From assembly GCA_945890485.1 (NCBI GenBank), contig CAMDCN010000019.1, forward strand, positions 62,001 through 126,000: a stretch of DNA of 64,000 bases, read 5' to 3'. Positions 9,371 through 18,504 of the stretch are shown here, piece by piece; within the stretch, counting starts at the first letter, position 1; every line of letters begins with the position of its first letter. Under the pieces are notes generated by a model. The model saw only the letters and a list, made by a program, of their open reading frames with translations, was not told the origin of the DNA and did not search any database. This DNA comes from Candidatus Sulfopaludibacter sp. SbA3 (GTDB lineage Bacteria > Acidobacteriota > Terriglobia > Bryobacterales > Bryobacteraceae). The position numbers were made by a program, and so were the translations under genes.

Positions 9371-10240
9371 CTAGTTAATCTCCAGGGCGCGGGCGACGGC
9401 GAGTTCAAGAGCGCGGCGGACCATTACGGCGCATAGATGGCGACGGTAGGCGGCGCTGCCGCGCATGTCGGAAATGGGGGACGCGGCTTCCTGCGCAATT
9501 TTGGCGGCGGTTTCGAGGGCCTCCGCCGTAGGCATCTGGTTGACCAATGACTCGCCGGCGGCAGGGACGTAAAGCGGCGTGGGGGCGACGGAGGAGAGGG
9601 CGATGCGGGCGCCTGCGATGACGCCATTTGAAAGCGTGACAGCGGCGCCGGCGCCGACGACGGCGATATCCATTTCGTTGCGCGGGATGAAGCGGAGGTA
9701 GGCCGCGCCGGAGAACGGGGCGGGCGGGGGAATCTGAATGGAGACGAGCAGTTCGCCGGGGGCGAGTTGGTTGCGGCCCGGTGCTGTACAGAAATCTTCC
9801 ACCGGAACGGATCGGCTGCCGGCCGGTCCGGCGATCAGGGCCGAGGCTCCTAATGCGATCAACAGAGGAATGGAGTCCGCGCTGGGGGCGGAATTGCAAA
9901 GATTGCCGCCGAGGGAGGCGCGGCCTTGAATTTGCGTGCCGCCGATCCAGGAGGCCACTTCAACGAGGGCGGGGTAGTGAGACTGGATGCTGGCATCGGC
10001 GGTGAGCCGGTAGCAGGGCACCGCGGCGCCGATGGTGAGACCGCCGGCGGGGCTGAAGGCGATCTCGTTCAGTTCGGGAATCTTTTTGACGTCGATGACG
10101 ACATCAGCTTCCTTGCGGCCGGAGCGGAGCTGAACGAGCAGGTCCGTACCGCCGGCCAGAAGGCGGGCGGAGGGTTGACTGGCGAGCAGACCGACGGCTT
10201 CCGGAAGGGAGGCGGGAGCAGCATAGTCGAAGGCTTTCAC
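9371..10240 (-). CDS. Xanthine dehydrogenase-family FAD-binding subunit
   Basis: LLAGGTDLLVQLRSGR; TQIQGRASLGGNLCNSAPSAD; adjacent to the other two subunits. Confidence 0.95.
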   Translation of the reverse strand: MKAFDYAAPASLPEAVGLLASQPSARLLAGGTDLLVQLRSGRKEADVVIDVKKIPELNEIAFSPAGGLTIGAAVPCYRLTADASIQSHYPALVEVASWIGGTQIQGRASLGGNLCNSAPSADSIPLLIALGASALIAGPAGSRSVPVEDFCTAPGRNQLAPGELLVSIQIPPPAPFSGAAYLRFIPRNEMDIAVVGAGAAVTLSNGVIAGARIALSSVAPTPLYVPAAGESLVNQMPTAEALETAAKIAQEAASPISDMRGSAAYRRHLCAVMVRRALELAVARALEIN

Positions 10241-10264
10241 ACCGTTTAGTGTACCTTTGAGAAG

Positions 10265-10813
10265 ATGCGTTGGTTGATGATTTTCGGGTTAACACTGTGC
10301 CTGCACGGACAGGTGCTGCAGATGGGCGAAGCGAGCGAAGGGTTTGTGCCAATGTTCAATGGGCGCGACTTCGGGCGCTGGGAAGGGGACGAGCAGGTTT
10401 GGCAAATTGAGCGGGACCGCATCTGGGGTTCGACCGACAAAATGACTGGGCGGAAACGCAGCTTGGCGCTGGTGCACCGGGGCGAACGCTATCAGGATTT
10501 TGAACTCCGGATGGAGGTACGGCTGCGGAACGGCCGCATGAAGCTGTGGGTGCAGAGTGAGGACCGCGGAGAAGGGGTGATGGAGGGGCCGTTCGTTGAA
10601 ATCACGGATTCGCGCAAGCTGCTGAAGGTGAACGAATGGGTGGAGTATAAGCTGCTTTGCAAAGACGGAAAGATGACGGTTTCCGTGAACGGGGAAGTGA
10701 AGCAGGACGACCTTCCGGCAACCGCCCAAGCGGGGTTGATCGCAGTTGAAATTGAGGCGGTTCCGGCCATGGAAGTACGCTTGCGGACGATTCGGATCAA
10801 AACATTGAAGTGA
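10265..10813 (+). CDS. DUF1080 (3-keto-disaccharide hydrolase-like) domain protein
   Basis: GFVPMFNGRDFGRWEGDEQVWQIERDRIWG start and jelly-roll-like pattern. Confidence 0.75.
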   Translation: MRWLMIFGLTLCLHGQVLQMGEASEGFVPMFNGRDFGRWEGDEQVWQIERDRIWGSTDKMTGRKRSLALVHRGERYQDFELRMEVRLRNGRMKLWVQSEDRGEGVMEGPFVEITDSRKLLKVNEWVEYKLLCKDGKMTVSVNGEVKQDDLPATAQAGLIAVEIEAVPAMEVRLRTIRIKTLK

Positions 10814-10874
10814 AGTCAGTTTGGGTGGAGACGGCCGGTTCGGGCATCCGCGGCTAGTATACTGGGGCTCGACA

Positions 10875-11741
10875 ATGCGTTTGCTAGCCTTCTTCGCCAC
10901 CCTTAGCCTATTTGCCGCCGAGCCCCATCGCCCGAAGCTTATCGACGCCCACGTCCACTACAACGGCGACCCTGCCTTCCTCACCAAATTTCTAGCCAAA
11001 TTGGAGTCCGTCGATGGTCAGGCACTCCTTATCGCTCAGCCGAAGGACATCGCCGCCATCAAAGAGTTCACCGCCGCCCACCCCGGCCGCTTCCATGGGC
11101 TCGGCCAGATGTCGCTCGACCACCCCGACGCCGTGAAGCTCGTCGACGAGTTCCACAACGCCGGCTTCCGCGGTCTCGGCGAACTCACCGGCCCCGAATA
11201 CTCCTTCGACGATCGCCGCTACTGGCCCATCTACGAGCGCGCCGAAAAGTACGGCATGATCATCATGTTCCACACCGGCATCGTCAACCGCCGCAACTTC
11301 GCCGAACCGATGAATGTCTCCTCGGATCGCATGCGCGTCTCGACGCTCGACCTCATCGCCCGCCGGTTCCCGAAACTTACACTCATCGCCGCCCACCTCG
11401 GCAACCCCGATTACGAATGGGCCGCCGAGATCGGCCGCTGGAATCCGAACCTCCTCTTCGATGTCTCCGGCTCCACGCTCTACAAGAAACAAGCCGACCT
11501 GACGTTTTTCAAGTCCATCTTTTGGTGGGACAACGTCGTCAGCCCTCATACGCCAAAATCCAATGTCAGCGCCTTTGAGAAGCTCGTCTTCGGGTCCGAC
11601 GTTTTCGGCGGTGAAATTGCCGAGTTCGACCGCGAACTTGACCTGTACAAGAAGCTCCTCGCTGCTTGCGGCGTCGCCCCGGCTTCTCAGGAGAACATCT
11701 TCAACGGAACCCTCTGGAAGGTTCTCCAGAAGAAAAATTAG
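10875..11741 (+). CDS. Amidohydrolase family protein (secreted)
   Basis: KLIDAHVHYN; signal peptide; LTLIAAHLGNPDYEWAAEI; LVFGSDVFGGE. Confidence 0.85.
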   Translation: MRLLAFFATLSLFAAEPHRPKLIDAHVHYNGDPAFLTKFLAKLESVDGQALLIAQPKDIAAIKEFTAAHPGRFHGLGQMSLDHPDAVKLVDEFHNAGFRGLGELTGPEYSFDDRRYWPIYERAEKYGMIIMFHTGIVNRRNFAEPMNVSSDRMRVSTLDLIARRFPKLTLIAAHLGNPDYEWAAEIGRWNPNLLFDVSGSTLYKKQADLTFFKSIFWWDNVVSPHTPKSNVSAFEKLVFGSDVFGGEIAEFDRELDLYKKLLAACGVAPASQENIFNGTLWKVLQKKN

Positions 11742-12042
11742 GTCGGCCTCCGGTTAACGCAGAGGTCCGTTCCGCATCGCGGACGGCGACCGCCGGACTC
11801 CAGTACGCCTCACCACACGCTTCCGCCCGGATCCGCATCGAGATTGCCGTCTCCTCGGCTGGACGATTCAGCGCCCGCCGCCTTGCTCTGGTCGGCCCCC
11901 GGGCGCCCTTGGCTTTATCCTGCTAGGAGCTTCTCATCCACGGGACCCGGAGCAGCCCCGCCAACGGGCCGCCGCCGAGTTGCCCCCCAAGCACCATTCG
12001 CGTGCCCGCGCCCATTCCGCACTCAGCTATACTCGCCGAATC

Positions 12043-13497
12043 ATGCTCTCCCGGCGCTTGCCCCTAATCTTCCTGGTCCCGCTCGCTCTTCTCGCACAGC
12101 CCCCCTACGACCTCGTCATCGCCAACGGCCGCGTCATGGATCCCGAAACGCGCCTCGATGCGCCCCGCCATATCGGCATCCGCAACGGCAAGATCGCGGC
12201 TATCTCCGCTCAACCGCTCACCGGCAAGGCCACCCTTTCCGCCGCGGGCCGCGTCGTGGCCCCAGGCTTCATCGATCTCCACTCCCACGGCCACACCAAC
12301 GAATCAAACGAGTATCAAGCGCACGACGGCGTCACCACCGCTCTCGAACTGGAAGTGGGCGTCCCCTCCGTCGGCGCCTGGCTCAAGCAGCGCGCTGGCC
12401 ACGCCATCCTGAATCACGGCGCCACCGCCTCCCACGGCGCCATCCGCACCATGGCCCTCCGCGAATTCGCCGCCGAGGCGCCCGCATGGATGGACTCGCC
12501 CACCAGTTGGCGCGACCTCATGATGAAGGGGCGCTATAAGGCCATCAATTCCCCCGAAGAGCTTACCGTCCTTGGCGCCACCCTCGAACGCGGACTTCGC
12601 GAAGGCGGACTCGGCGTCGGCATCGCCAACCAGTACTACCCTGGCGCAACTCGCGATGAAGTCTTTCGCGTCTTCGAAATGGCCCGCCGCTGGAATGTGC
12701 CCATCTATACTCACGTTCGCTCCATGGGCGCCGACGCCATGCAGGAGGTCATCGCCAATGCCGCCGCCACCGGCGCCTCTCTCCACATCGTCCACGTCAA
12801 CTCCATGAGCCTCGGCGAACTCCCGCTGGTGCTCGACCTGATCGAATCAGCCAACAAGCGTGGCCTCGATATCACCACCGAAGCTTACCCCTATACCGCC
12901 GCTTCCACCTTCCTCGAAACCACGATGTTCGACGACGGCTGGCAGCAGCGCCTCGGCATCTCCTACGGCGAACTCCAATGGGTGAAGACCGGCGAACGAC
13001 TCACGGAAAAGACGTTCACTGAATACCGCAAGCAAGGCGGCGCCGTCATCATGCACTTCATGAAACCGGAGTGGATCCAGCGCGCCATGGCCTCGCCCTT
13101 CGTCATGGTCGCCTCGGACGGCATGCCCTTTGCCCCTGGCGCGCATCCCCGCAGCGCCGGCACCTTCGCGCGCGTCCTCGGCCGCTACGTCCGGGAGCAG
13201 AAGGTTCTCTCTCTCATGGACGCGCTCGGCAAGATGACCATCATGCCCGCCCGGCGCCTGGAAGCCATGGCCCCGCAGATGAAAAACAAGGGCCGCCTCC
13301 GCGTCGGCGCCGATGCCGACATTACCGTCTTTGACCCCACCTCGGTCATCGACACCGCCACCTTCGAAAAGGGCCTCAGCTTCTCGGCCGGGATCGATCA
13401 TGTCCTCGTCAACGGCGTCCCCGTGGTGCGTGATGGCAAGACCGTACCCAACGTGTTCCCCGGCCAACCTGTCCTCGGCAACTACGGCAAGCGCTGA
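12043..13497 (+). CDS. N-acyl-D-amino-acid deacylase/amidohydrolase
   Basis: YDLVIANGRVMDPETRLDAPRHIGIRNGKIAAIS, GFIDLHSHGHTN, VASDGMPFAPGAHPRSAGTFARVLGRYVRE. Confidence 0.88.
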   Translation: MLSRRLPLIFLVPLALLAQPPYDLVIANGRVMDPETRLDAPRHIGIRNGKIAAISAQPLTGKATLSAAGRVVAPGFIDLHSHGHTNESNEYQAHDGVTTALELEVGVPSVGAWLKQRAGHAILNHGATASHGAIRTMALREFAAEAPAWMDSPTSWRDLMMKGRYKAINSPEELTVLGATLERGLREGGLGVGIANQYYPGATRDEVFRVFEMARRWNVPIYTHVRSMGADAMQEVIANAAATGASLHIVHVNSMSLGELPLVLDLIESANKRGLDITTEAYPYTAASTFLETTMFDDGWQQRLGISYGELQWVKTGERLTEKTFTEYRKQGGAVIMHFMKPEWIQRAMASPFVMVASDGMPFAPGAHPRSAGTFARVLGRYVREQKVLSLMDALGKMTIMPARRLEAMAPQMKNKGRLRVGADADITVFDPTSVIDTATFEKGLSFSAGIDHVLVNGVPVVRDGKTVPNVFPGQPVLGNYGKR

Positions 13498-13533
13498 CGG
13501 GAAACGCCGCCCGCTTCCGCGTCACTAGGCAGT

Positions 13534-13875
13534 ATGGAACTCATGGGCGTTCAGTCAAACGAAATCCGGGCTATCAATAAAAAGCACGGCGGTACGAACG
13601 AGATGAACGGCAACGTCGATACGACCTTCGCCAACGCCTTGTACCACAAGAGCTTCTGGCTCCGCGTCGCGGCCGTCGTCCGCAGCATCGTCGGTGGCCA
13701 TCTATTTAACGATGGCAACAAGCGAACCGGTTTCGACACGGTGCGTCTTTTTCAATCGCGAAACACTGTCGTCACCGGGGTGCTCGATGCCGGCCTCCGC
13801 GACGTGATGCGCGACATCGCGACGGGTCGTCTCTCCGAGGTTGAAGACATCGCTGCCCGCCTCCGCGGATTCTAA
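13534..13875 (+). CDS. Doc-type Fic family protein
   Basis: Fic motif HLFNDGNKRTGFDT; 113 aa; no recognisable upstream antitoxin gene. Confidence 0.8.
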   Translation: MELMGVQSNEIRAINKKHGGTNEMNGNVDTTFANALYHKSFWLRVAAVVRSIVGGHLFNDGNKRTGFDTVRLFQSRNTVVTGVLDAGLRDVMRDIATGRLSEVEDIAARLRGF

Positions 13876-13888
13876 CTATACTGGAGTT

Positions 13889-14464
13889 GTGGCCGCACTA
13901 ATCGACGCGCTGAACATCAAGCGCCGCACCTTTTTTGAACTCGACAACACCCCGTTCTGCTGTCTCGAAGCCGAGGTGAGCACTCCCACCGCTCGCGGTG
14001 GCCAGACCTTGGTCCGGCTGAAGATGCGCAATCTGCTCACGAACGGCGTTTTCGACAAGACCTTCAAAGCCGGCGAAAAGTTCAAGGAGCCGGATCTCCA
14101 AACCGTCCAGGCTTCCTACCTCTATCGCGATAATGACGGCGCCTATTTCCTCGACCAGGAAAGCTTCGAGACGATCAATCTCCCCGACGCCATCCTTGGC
14201 AGCGCCCTCGATTTCCTCATCGAAGGCGCCATGATCGATCTGCTGAAGTTCAATGGCAATCCCATCGGCCTCGAACTGCCTCCCAGCGTCGAACTCTCCA
14301 TCGCCTACACGGAACCCGGCGTCCGTGGCGACACGTCGAGCGGCAGCGTTACCAAACTCGCCCGCCTCGAAACCGGACTCGAAATCAAGGTCCCGCTCTT
14401 CATCAAAGAGGGCGAAAAGGTGAAAGTTTCGACGGAAACGCGCGAATTCGGCGGCCGCGCTTAA
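13889..14464 (+). CDS. Elongation factor P family protein, EfpL/YeiP-like loop
   Basis: AEVSTPTARGGQTLVRLKMRNLLTNGVFDKTFKAGEKF...IGLELPPSVELSIAYTEPGVRGDTSSGS...LETGLEIKVPLFIKEGEKVKVSTETREFGGRA; proposed GTG start 13889. Confidence 0.88.
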   Translation: MAALIDALNIKRRTFFELDNTPFCCLEAEVSTPTARGGQTLVRLKMRNLLTNGVFDKTFKAGEKFKEPDLQTVQASYLYRDNDGAYFLDQESFETINLPDAILGSALDFLIEGAMIDLLKFNGNPIGLELPPSVELSIAYTEPGVRGDTSSGSVTKLARLETGLEIKVPLFIKEGEKVKVSTETREFGGRA

Positions 14465-15861
14465 ATCATTTCCAGGATCTCGTGCCTCACGAGCTGGTCC
14501 ACCACCCCTAGCGCCTTTTCCCGATCCGACTCCGAAAGTCCACCGAGGCACGAACCTAACGTCTCGCCCCGTGTCACCCAACGGATCAGGTCTAAGATTC
14601 CGTCCCCCACCTGCGGGTTCGCCCGCAGGCTCCTCCGGCCGCTGCGGAGTGTCCATAGCCGGACCTTCTCTCCCAGCGGACACTCGCCTTCCATCGTCGT
14701 TCCGGGCACCACGCGCGCTCGCTGTTCCAGCCAATCCGCAGCTGTCCCCGCCACCCAAAGCGAATCAATGAGCCCCCGATCGATCTGGCCCCATCGCTCC
14801 GCGGCCACCACTAACGGCTGACCGTCGCCCGCCCCCACGACCATGAGCGTCAACCGTACCTCCGTCACTCCGCACCGCCGCAAATGCTCCACCGTGCGGT
14901 AAGCTTCGTCCCACCACCGCCGATCCCGCTGCCGATGGGCCTGCGCACAATAGACTGCCGCATCGACTTCCAGATCCACCATCTCCGAACTCACCAGCGC
15001 GGTCACTCCTTCCGGCGTCGAAACCATGTCCGCCAACACAAATCCAACCCCGTTCTCCGTCAAATATCCCGGCATCTCCTTCACCACCAGGCGCGCCATC
15101 TCGTCGCCCGTCCGGCCACCGTGCAGGTAAACCACCTTCTCCTGATCATCCCGCAATGGCAGAAATGGCGGCTGCGATACGATCAGGTCGAATCGTTCTC
15201 CCACGACAGGCGAGTACCAGTCGCCCACCCGGAACTCGGCGTTCGCGATTCCGTTCAGCATCGCGTTCACACGCGCCATCTCGATCGCCCGCGCGTTCAG
15301 GTCGGTTCCCACCACGCGGTCTGCCGCCCGCGCCAGCAGCAACGCCAATACTCCGCCGCCACAACCCAGGTCCAGCGCACTCTCCACACGCTGATCCGGA
15401 TAACTCGCTCGCGCCAACAGTGCCGTGGTGGTCCCGACGCCCATCACGTTATCCGCCGTCTCCTCTGGCCGGTCGGCCAGGATATACAGGCTGTCGAGCA
15501 GGGACAAACGCAACGGACTCCGCCAGCCCTTCGCTGTTTCTTCAATCAAACTACAATCCCGCGCGAATGCGAACGACTCCTCGCCCAAGGCTCGAATGGC
15601 CTGCGCCGTGGACACCGGCTCATCCCGTGTAAGCATCCGCAATGCCAACGCCGCCGGCTCATCACTCACTTCGAACTGCAGGCGCAACCAGTCGGTTCCA
15701 AACGCCGCAGGAAATCTCCCAATCGACTTTTCCTGTTCCTCAATCCACGCGCTGGTCAAGCCTATGGCCCGAAACCGGTCCGCCAGCGCCGTCCATTGCG
15801 CTACTGTGCCTTGTGGGATCGCAATCATATCGTTCAATCCTAACCGGAAATTCTGGCGCAA
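14461..15861 (-). CDS. Class I SAM-dependent methyltransferase (HemK/RlmG-like)
   Basis: ALDLGCGGGVLALLLARAADRVVGTDLNARAIEMARVNA and LIVSQPPFLP; start may be at internal MIAIPQG. Confidence 0.82.
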   Translation of the reverse strand: MRQNFRLGLNDMIAIPQGTVAQWTALADRFRAIGLTSAWIEEQEKSIGRFPAAFGTDWLRLQFEVSDEPAALALRMLTRDEPVSTAQAIRALGEESFAFARDCSLIEETAKGWRSPLRLSLLDSLYILADRPEETADNVMGVGTTTALLARASYPDQRVESALDLGCGGGVLALLLARAADRVVGTDLNARAIEMARVNAMLNGIANAEFRVGDWYSPVVGERFDLIVSQPPFLPLRDDQEKVVYLHGGRTGDEMARLVVKEMPGYLTENGVGFVLADMVSTPEGVTALVSSEMVDLEVDAAVYCAQAHRQRDRRWWDEAYRTVEHLRRCGVTEVRLTLMVVGAGDGQPLVVAAERWGQIDRGLIDSLWVAGTAADWLEQRARVVPGTTMEGECPLGEKVRLWTLRSGRRSLRANPQVGDGILDLIRWVTRGETLGSCLGGLSESDREKALGVVDQLVRHEILEMI

Positions 15862-15890
15862 CCTTTCGCGCAGTTTGCCGACAATGAGGT

Positions 15891-17045
15891 ATGCCGCGCT
15901 TCCATCTCATGGTTTTACGTCCGCTGCTCGTCCTTATCCTCACGAACGGCCTCTCCGCGCAACCGGCCCGCTTCGTCGAAGGGAAAGACTACGTCGTCTT
16001 CAAACGAGTCCGGTTCCTGGACCAGATGGGTTTCGACCGGCCCGTTGAGGCGTTCAGCATGCTCGTCCCCAGCGGGTGGAAGGCCGAAGGCGGCATTAAG
16101 TGGGGCTCGATCGGCGGCTGCCGCGGCGAGATTATCAAAAGCGTGGTAACGCTGACGTCTCCCGACGGCGCCTTCAGCTTCCACGCCCTCCCTATTCGCG
16201 CGTTCTCTTTCGCCAGTGACCAGATGATGCTCCAGGCAATCCGCGCCGGCGCGCAGGCAGGCGGCTGCGCCGTCAACCAACCCTTCAACGCCAGCCAGTT
16301 CGTGGATGGCTACGCCCGCATGGACCTCCGCGCGCAAGCCTCCAACATTCATCCCGACGAGGCCTCCATCGCGTACCTTCGCCCTTTTGACCAGATCGCG
16401 AACGACGCGGCCCGGCAGTACGGCAACAACTCCCAACAGGAATCCACTGTAGCCAAAGGGGACCTCCGTTTCCCGGACGGTTCGGAAGGTCTCTTGCAAG
16501 GAACGGTTACCAACATCGTCACCAGGAAGCCCGATGCCTTCACCGGCGGCATGACCATGTTCTCCGTCACCACGGTAGTCCCGTTCATGATGCGCTTCCC
16601 CGCCGGCCGGCGGGCGGAAGCGCTGAAGCTCTACCACACCATCATGACCAGCCACCGGGTTAGCCCCATCTGGAAACAGGCCAAAGAACGCTTTATGACC
16701 CAACTCGGCAACATCGAGCATCGAGGCAACATGGAGCGTATCCGGCTGATGGGAGAGCAGTCCCGTGCTTACGCGCGAGAGCAGAGCGCCGCCAGCGATC
16801 AGCGCATGCGCGACTGGGAAAATCGCCAAGCGTCGCAGGACCGGCAGCATACCAACTTCATTCAAGCCATCCGCGAAGTCGAGACGTGGAAGGACTCCTC
16901 TGGCGCCAGCGTCGAACTCTCCTCGGGCTACAGCAACGCTTGGACCAGCGGCGACGGCAGCTACATCCTGACAAATAGCCCGTCATTCGACCCCAGTTCC
17001 GCCTTCCGCGACCAGCAGTGGAAGCCCCTGCAGCGCGCGCGCTAA
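15891..17045 (+). CDS. Hypothetical secreted protein
   Basis: 384 aa, signal-peptide-like N-terminus (LRPLLVLILTNGLSAQ). Confidence 0.7.
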   Translation: MPRFHLMVLRPLLVLILTNGLSAQPARFVEGKDYVVFKRVRFLDQMGFDRPVEAFSMLVPSGWKAEGGIKWGSIGGCRGEIIKSVVTLTSPDGAFSFHALPIRAFSFASDQMMLQAIRAGAQAGGCAVNQPFNASQFVDGYARMDLRAQASNIHPDEASIAYLRPFDQIANDAARQYGNNSQQESTVAKGDLRFPDGSEGLLQGTVTNIVTRKPDAFTGGMTMFSVTTVVPFMMRFPAGRRAEALKLYHTIMTSHRVSPIWKQAKERFMTQLGNIEHRGNMERIRLMGEQSRAYAREQSAASDQRMRDWENRQASQDRQHTNFIQAIREVETWKDSSGASVELSSGYSNAWTSGDGSYILTNSPSFDPSSAFRDQQWKPLQRAR

Positions 17046-18004
17046 GGCAATTGCAGACTCCACACCTCATTGCTCAATGGCTTGGCGTGGCCCCCAGCGA
17101 CCCAAAGCTTGTCGTTAAACACAAAGACCGAATGCTCATGCCGCGCCTTCCATATCTTTTCGGACTTCACCTCCACCCAGTCACGGCCATTGCGCGAGGT
17201 CCAAACGTCGCCCCAGTTCTGCTCCGGGACTTTGGACCATCCGCCGAGGACCCACATCGCCCCCCGATACACCGCCGCGCCAAACCACAAGCGGGGGTGC
17301 CAAGGTGCGGCGCCCGTCTCCTTTCGCCAGTTCTTACCGTCGGCCGATGACCAGACATCGTTGAATGCGGCATACTCCGGCACATAGTTGCCGCCTCCCA
17401 TGACGTAGAGCCGTCCGTCGAGCACCACCGCTTGGTGATAGGCCCGCGCGACCCACGGCGCGGCCGCGGTCTCTAGCCGCCAAGTCTTCCCGTCCGCGCT
17501 GGACCACACGTCGTTCTTCAAACTCTTCGCATCCCCGAAGTAGTAGTCCTCGGTCCCCCCGAGAATCCACATCCGACCGTTAAACGCCACCGCCGCCGCC
17601 GCCAATCGCGGCGACCAGCCCGCCGCTTCCGTTGCCTGCGTCCAGTTCTTTCCGTCCTGGGAGTGCCACACGGCGTTACTCGCGGAATGACCCGGCAGGC
17701 GGCCGTTGTACCACCCGCCCATCATCCACATTCGGTCTCGAAAGCTGAGCGTCATCGGCAGGTCGCTGTGCAGCCACGGCGCCGCCGCCGTCACCCGCTC
17801 CCATTGCTTTCCGTCGCCCGAACTCCAAACATCGCGCGGCGGTGCTTCAAACGAGTTGAACCACCCGCCCAGGATCCACAGGCGGTTGTTATGGACCAAC
17901 TCGCCCTGCGAATCGCGCGGCGTCCAGGGCGCTTCGGCGACCCTGGTCCAATCCTGACCGTACAGTCCGGTCACCGTCATCACGGCGATTCCAAGCATTT
18001 TCAT
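17042..18004 (-). CDS. Kelch/galactose-oxidase-like beta-propeller protein
   Basis: Repeated R(M/L)W(I/M)(L/M)GG and DVWSS.DGK.W motifs; signal peptide MKMLGIAVMTVTGLYG. Confidence 0.85.
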   Translation of the reverse strand: MKMLGIAVMTVTGLYGQDWTRVAEAPWTPRDSQGELVHNNRLWILGGWFNSFEAPPRDVWSSGDGKQWERVTAAAPWLHSDLPMTLSFRDRMWMMGGWYNGRLPGHSASNAVWHSQDGKNWTQATEAAGWSPRLAAAAVAFNGRMWILGGTEDYYFGDAKSLKNDVWSSADGKTWRLETAAAPWVARAYHQAVVLDGRLYVMGGGNYVPEYAAFNDVWSSADGKNWRKETGAAPWHPRLWFGAAVYRGAMWVLGGWSKVPEQNWGDVWTSRNGRDWVEVKSEKIWKARHEHSVFVFNDKLWVAGGHAKPLSNEVWSLQLP

Positions 18005-18067
18005 CACGAATCCACAATACAAGAGTGGTCCGTTTCTGAGTGAAAGTCCGCGGTATCTACCAAAGCC

Positions 18068-18367
18068 ATGGGACTCACTACCACCATCCATCCAGCGAAG
18101 AAATCGCTGTCCGCCGTCACTTGGGCCGTCAACAAAGTCTACGTCACGAACACCTACGTCATCAACAAAATGGGAGGCATCGCCGCCGTTGCGGGCGCGA
18201 TCCTGGCCGCTGTTACCGCTTTCACGTCAGCCACCGTCGGCAAGGCGGCCAACTGGATCGAGGAAAAACTGGCGAAAGGCATTCCCATCGTCATGGGATT
18301 TATCTCCAAGCAGCTCGGCGTCAGCGAAAAGTGGGCGATTCGGCAGATCCTGGAACACCTGACGTGA
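18068..18367 (+). CDS. Small hypothetical membrane-associated protein
   Basis: 99 aa with hydrophobic segment GGIAAVAGAILAAVTAFTSATVG. Confidence 0.55.
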   Translation: MGLTTTIHPAKKSLSAVTWAVNKVYVTNTYVINKMGGIAAVAGAILAAVTAFTSATVGKAANWIEEKLAKGIPIVMGFISKQLGVSEKWAIRQILEHLT

Positions 18368-18442
18368 CCAAATAACGTCAGCATGACTGCCAGCCGTCAC
18401 TCTCCGGGGCCTCATCCTTCGACGTCGTAATCATTTCCGGTA

Positions 18443-18458
18443 CGGCACTCCATCTGCA
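18443..18458 (+). promoter_or_regulatory. Putative sigma54 (-24/-12) promoter
   Basis: cGGCACtccatcTGCA versus consensus TGGCAC-N5-TTGCA; GG and GC separated by 12 nt; upstream of a sigma54 activator gene. Confidence 0.6.
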
Positions 18459-18504
18459 CTGTAGAATCGGTTGTCCGTTAAGAGTGCTGGAGGAATTCCG
18501 AAAC

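Noticed and set aside
11742-12042. 300-bp gap considered as an RNA gene or pseudogene
   Set aside because: No tRNA-like structure, terminator or recognisable protein remnant in the frames I checked.
11844-12539. 231-aa plus-strand ORF before and within the amidohydrolase gene
   Set aside because: Pro/Arg-rich out-of-frame translation; the 12043 frame is the real gene.
14884-15843. 319-aa plus-strand ORF
   Set aside because: Arg/His/Gln-rich shadow of the methyltransferase gene.
15915-16865. 316-aa minus-strand ORF
   Set aside because: Shadow of the plus-strand secreted protein gene, which has a signal peptide and a consistent start.
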